A DNA stretch of 64,000 nt from NCBI RefSeq assembly GCF_036964665.1, contig NZ_JBAMDA010000001.1:1736001-1800000 (forward strand). Direction: 5' to 3'. Below are positions 62,778 through 64,000 of this stretch, piece by piece. Made by a program: the position numbers and the translations under genes. Origin of the DNA: Nitrobacter sp. NHB1 (GTDB lineage: Bacteria; Pseudomonadota; Alphaproteobacteria; Rhizobiales; Xanthobacteraceae). Under the pieces are notes generated by a model. The model saw nothing but the letters and a program-made list of their open reading frames with translations, was not told the DNA's origin and did no database searches. Numbering within the stretch: position 1 is the first letter of the stretch; the number at the start of each line of letters is the position of its first letter.

Positions 62778-63653
62778 ATGAAGGGCATCATTCTTGCCGG
62801 CGGGACGGGCTCGCGCCTTTACCCGGTGACGACGGTGGTCTCAAAGCAGCTCCTGCCCGTCTTCGACAAGCCGATGATCTACTATCCGCTCTCGACGCTG
62901 ATGTTGGGCGGCATCCGCGACATTCTGATTATTTCGACGCCGCAGGACGAGCCGTTGTTTCATCGGCTGCTCGGCGACGGCAGCGAGATCGGCATGCGCT
63001 TTGCCTATGCCACACAAGAAACACCGCGCGGGTTGGCGGACGCCTTCATCGTCGGCCGTGACTTCATCGGATCGGACGCGGTCGCACTGGTGTTAGGAGA
63101 TAACATTTTCTACGGTCACGGGTTGCCCCGCATGTTATCGGCGGCGGCCACCCGCAAGAAGGGCGCCACGGTGTTCGGCTATGTCGTCAACACCCCCGAA
63201 CAATACGGGGTGGTTGAGCTCGACGACACCGGGCGCGCGCGCTCCATCGAAGAGAAGCCGAAACAACCGAGGTCCAACATAGCCGTCACCGGGCTGTATT
63301 TTTATGACAACGACGTCGTTGAGATCGCAGCCGGCATCAAGCCGTCCGCACGCGGCGAAATCGAGATCACGGACATCAACAACGCCTATCTCGAGCGCGG
63401 CAACCTTTATGTCGAGGTGCTCGGGCGCGGTTTTGCCTGGCTCGACACCGGTACGCATTCCTCGCTGGTCGAGGCCAGCCACTTCGTCCAGATCCTGGAG
63501 CAGCGCCAGGGGCTGCGCATCGCCTGCCCCGAGGAGATCGCGCTGCGACAGGGTTACATCTCGCTTCAGGCATTCGAGAAAGCGGCCGAGAAGAACGGGA
63601 AAAGCAGCTACGGCGAATATCTGAAGTCAGTTGCCCTTTCATACGAGTGTTGA
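62778..63653 (+). CDS. rfbA: Glucose-1-phosphate thymidylyltransferase
   Basis: A 291-residue enzyme that makes dTDP-glucose from dTTP and glucose-1-phosphate. '[16 protein letters not shown]' is the nucleotide loop, '[18 protein letters not shown]' the substrate motif, and '[11 protein letters not shown]' carries the metal Asp. AGGAG is right upstream. It leads the divergent rfbA-rfbB unit. Confidence 0.96.
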   Translation: MKGIILAGGTGSRLYPVTTVVSKQLLPVFDKPMIYYPLSTLMLGGIRDILIISTPQDEPLFHRLLGDGSEIGMRFAYATQETPRGLADAFIVGRDFIGSDAVALVLGDNIFYGHGLPRMLSAAATRKKGATVFGYVVNTPEQYGVVELDDTGRARSIEEKPKQPRSNIAVTGLYFYDNDVVEIAAGIKPSARGEIEITDINNAYLERGNLYVEVLGRGFAWLDTGTHSSLVEASHFVQILEQRQGLRIACPEEIALRQGYISLQAFEKAAEKNGKSSYGEYLKSVALSYEC

Positions 63654-63678
63654 TTCCGGTCCACGGAGGCGATCCACT

Positions 63679-64000
63679 ATGCGCTTCAAGGCTTCGACTA
63701 TTTTTGTCACAGGCGGCGCTGGGTTCATCGGCTCGGCGGTGGTGCGTCATCTCCTGCACAATACCCACGCCCGCGTGGTCAATATTGACAAGTGCACCTA
63801 TGCCGCGAACCTCGACTCGTTGCCTGGCACGAACGAGAACCTGAACTACGCCTTCGAGAAGCAGTGCATTTGCGACGGCATTGGCCTGCGCCATCTTTTC
63901 GAGAGATACCGGCCGGACGCGGTAATGAACCTCGCCGCCGAAAGCCATGTCGACCGCTCGATCGACGGCCCCGGCGAGTTCATCCAGACCAACATCGTCG
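63679..64000 (+). CDS. rfbB: dTDP-glucose 4,6-dehydratase (N-terminal part, cut by window end)
   Basis: The first 107 residues of the enzyme. '[20 protein letters not shown]' is the NAD loop, followed by '[11 protein letters not shown]' and '[19 protein letters not shown]', all characteristic of RfbB. GGAGG is eight bases before the ATG at 63679. The gene continues past the right edge. It completes the dTDP-rhamnose set with rfbA, rfbC and rfbD. Confidence 0.95.
   Translation, partial: MRFKASTIFVTGGAGFIGSAVVRHLLHNTHARVVNIDKCTYAANLDSLPGTNENLNYAFEKQCICDGIGLRHLFERYRPDAVMNLAAESHVDRSIDGPGEFIQTNIV

Overview
The window is GC-rich DNA from an alphaproteobacterium of the Bradyrhizobium / Rhodopseudomonas / Nitrobacter / Afipia group (Nitrobacteraceae). 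Reasons: the protein set (EF-G-like GTPase, DUF4170, DUF992, DUF3422, RamB-like regulator divergent to isocitrate lyase), the dispersed intergenic repeats typical of that group, and a perfect alphaproteobacterial EcfG-type stress promoter. A formate/nitrite transporter, an isolated cbbY-like phosphatase and a SoxC-like sulfite dehydrogenase would suit a Nitrobacter-like lithotroph, but that is inference. No rRNA, tRNA, CRISPR array, intact insertion sequence or prophage was seen.

Layout. 0-13 kb: housekeeping and metabolism (feoA, aroE, small XRE regulator, EF-G-like GTPase, MFS exporter, two DUF992 secreted proteins, aspartate aminotransferase, GT87 membrane protein, GST, PQQ-type sugar dehydrogenase). 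13-16 kb: glyoxylate-shunt module (aceA plus DUF4170, divergent from a RamB/ScfR-like regulator, with two palindromes between them). 16.5-18.5 kb: Tat-exported SoxC-like molybdoenzyme overlapping a monohaem cytochrome c gene. 19-23 kb: lytic transglycosylase, DUF1993, glpD, small proteins. 23.5-29.7 kb: a compact beta-oxidation operon (fadE-fadI-fadJ-thioesterase). 30-35 kb: RND efflux operon (adaptor, pump, TetR regulator). 35.5-41.9 kb: chemoreceptor, EcfG-controlled CsbD protein, trhO-slyX, DUF3422, nitronate monooxygenase.

42-55 kb is accessory in character: gene-poor, with DUF2478, a large STAND-type NTPase carrying eleven 48-residue TPR-like repeats, a formate/nitrite transporter, a PadR regulator, several small unknown genes, short perfect tandem duplications, and a cbbY-like phosphatase. 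53-64 kb is a surface-polysaccharide locus: a GT4 glycosyltransferase, two large GT2 enzymes with extra beta-rich modules, an unknown co-oriented protein, and the dTDP-L-rhamnose genes rfbD-rfbC (minus) divergent from rfbA-rfbB (plus, rfbB cut by the window edge). The rfb genes supply dTDP-rhamnose and the glycosyltransferases would use it or other nucleotide sugars.

Four copies of a ~100-130 bp mosaic palindromic repeat occur, three of them filling gaps between convergent genes. The best candidates for something little described are the orphan STAND-TPR protein and its surroundings, the unknown protein ahead of the two GT2 enzymes, and the isolated SoxC/cytochrome pair.
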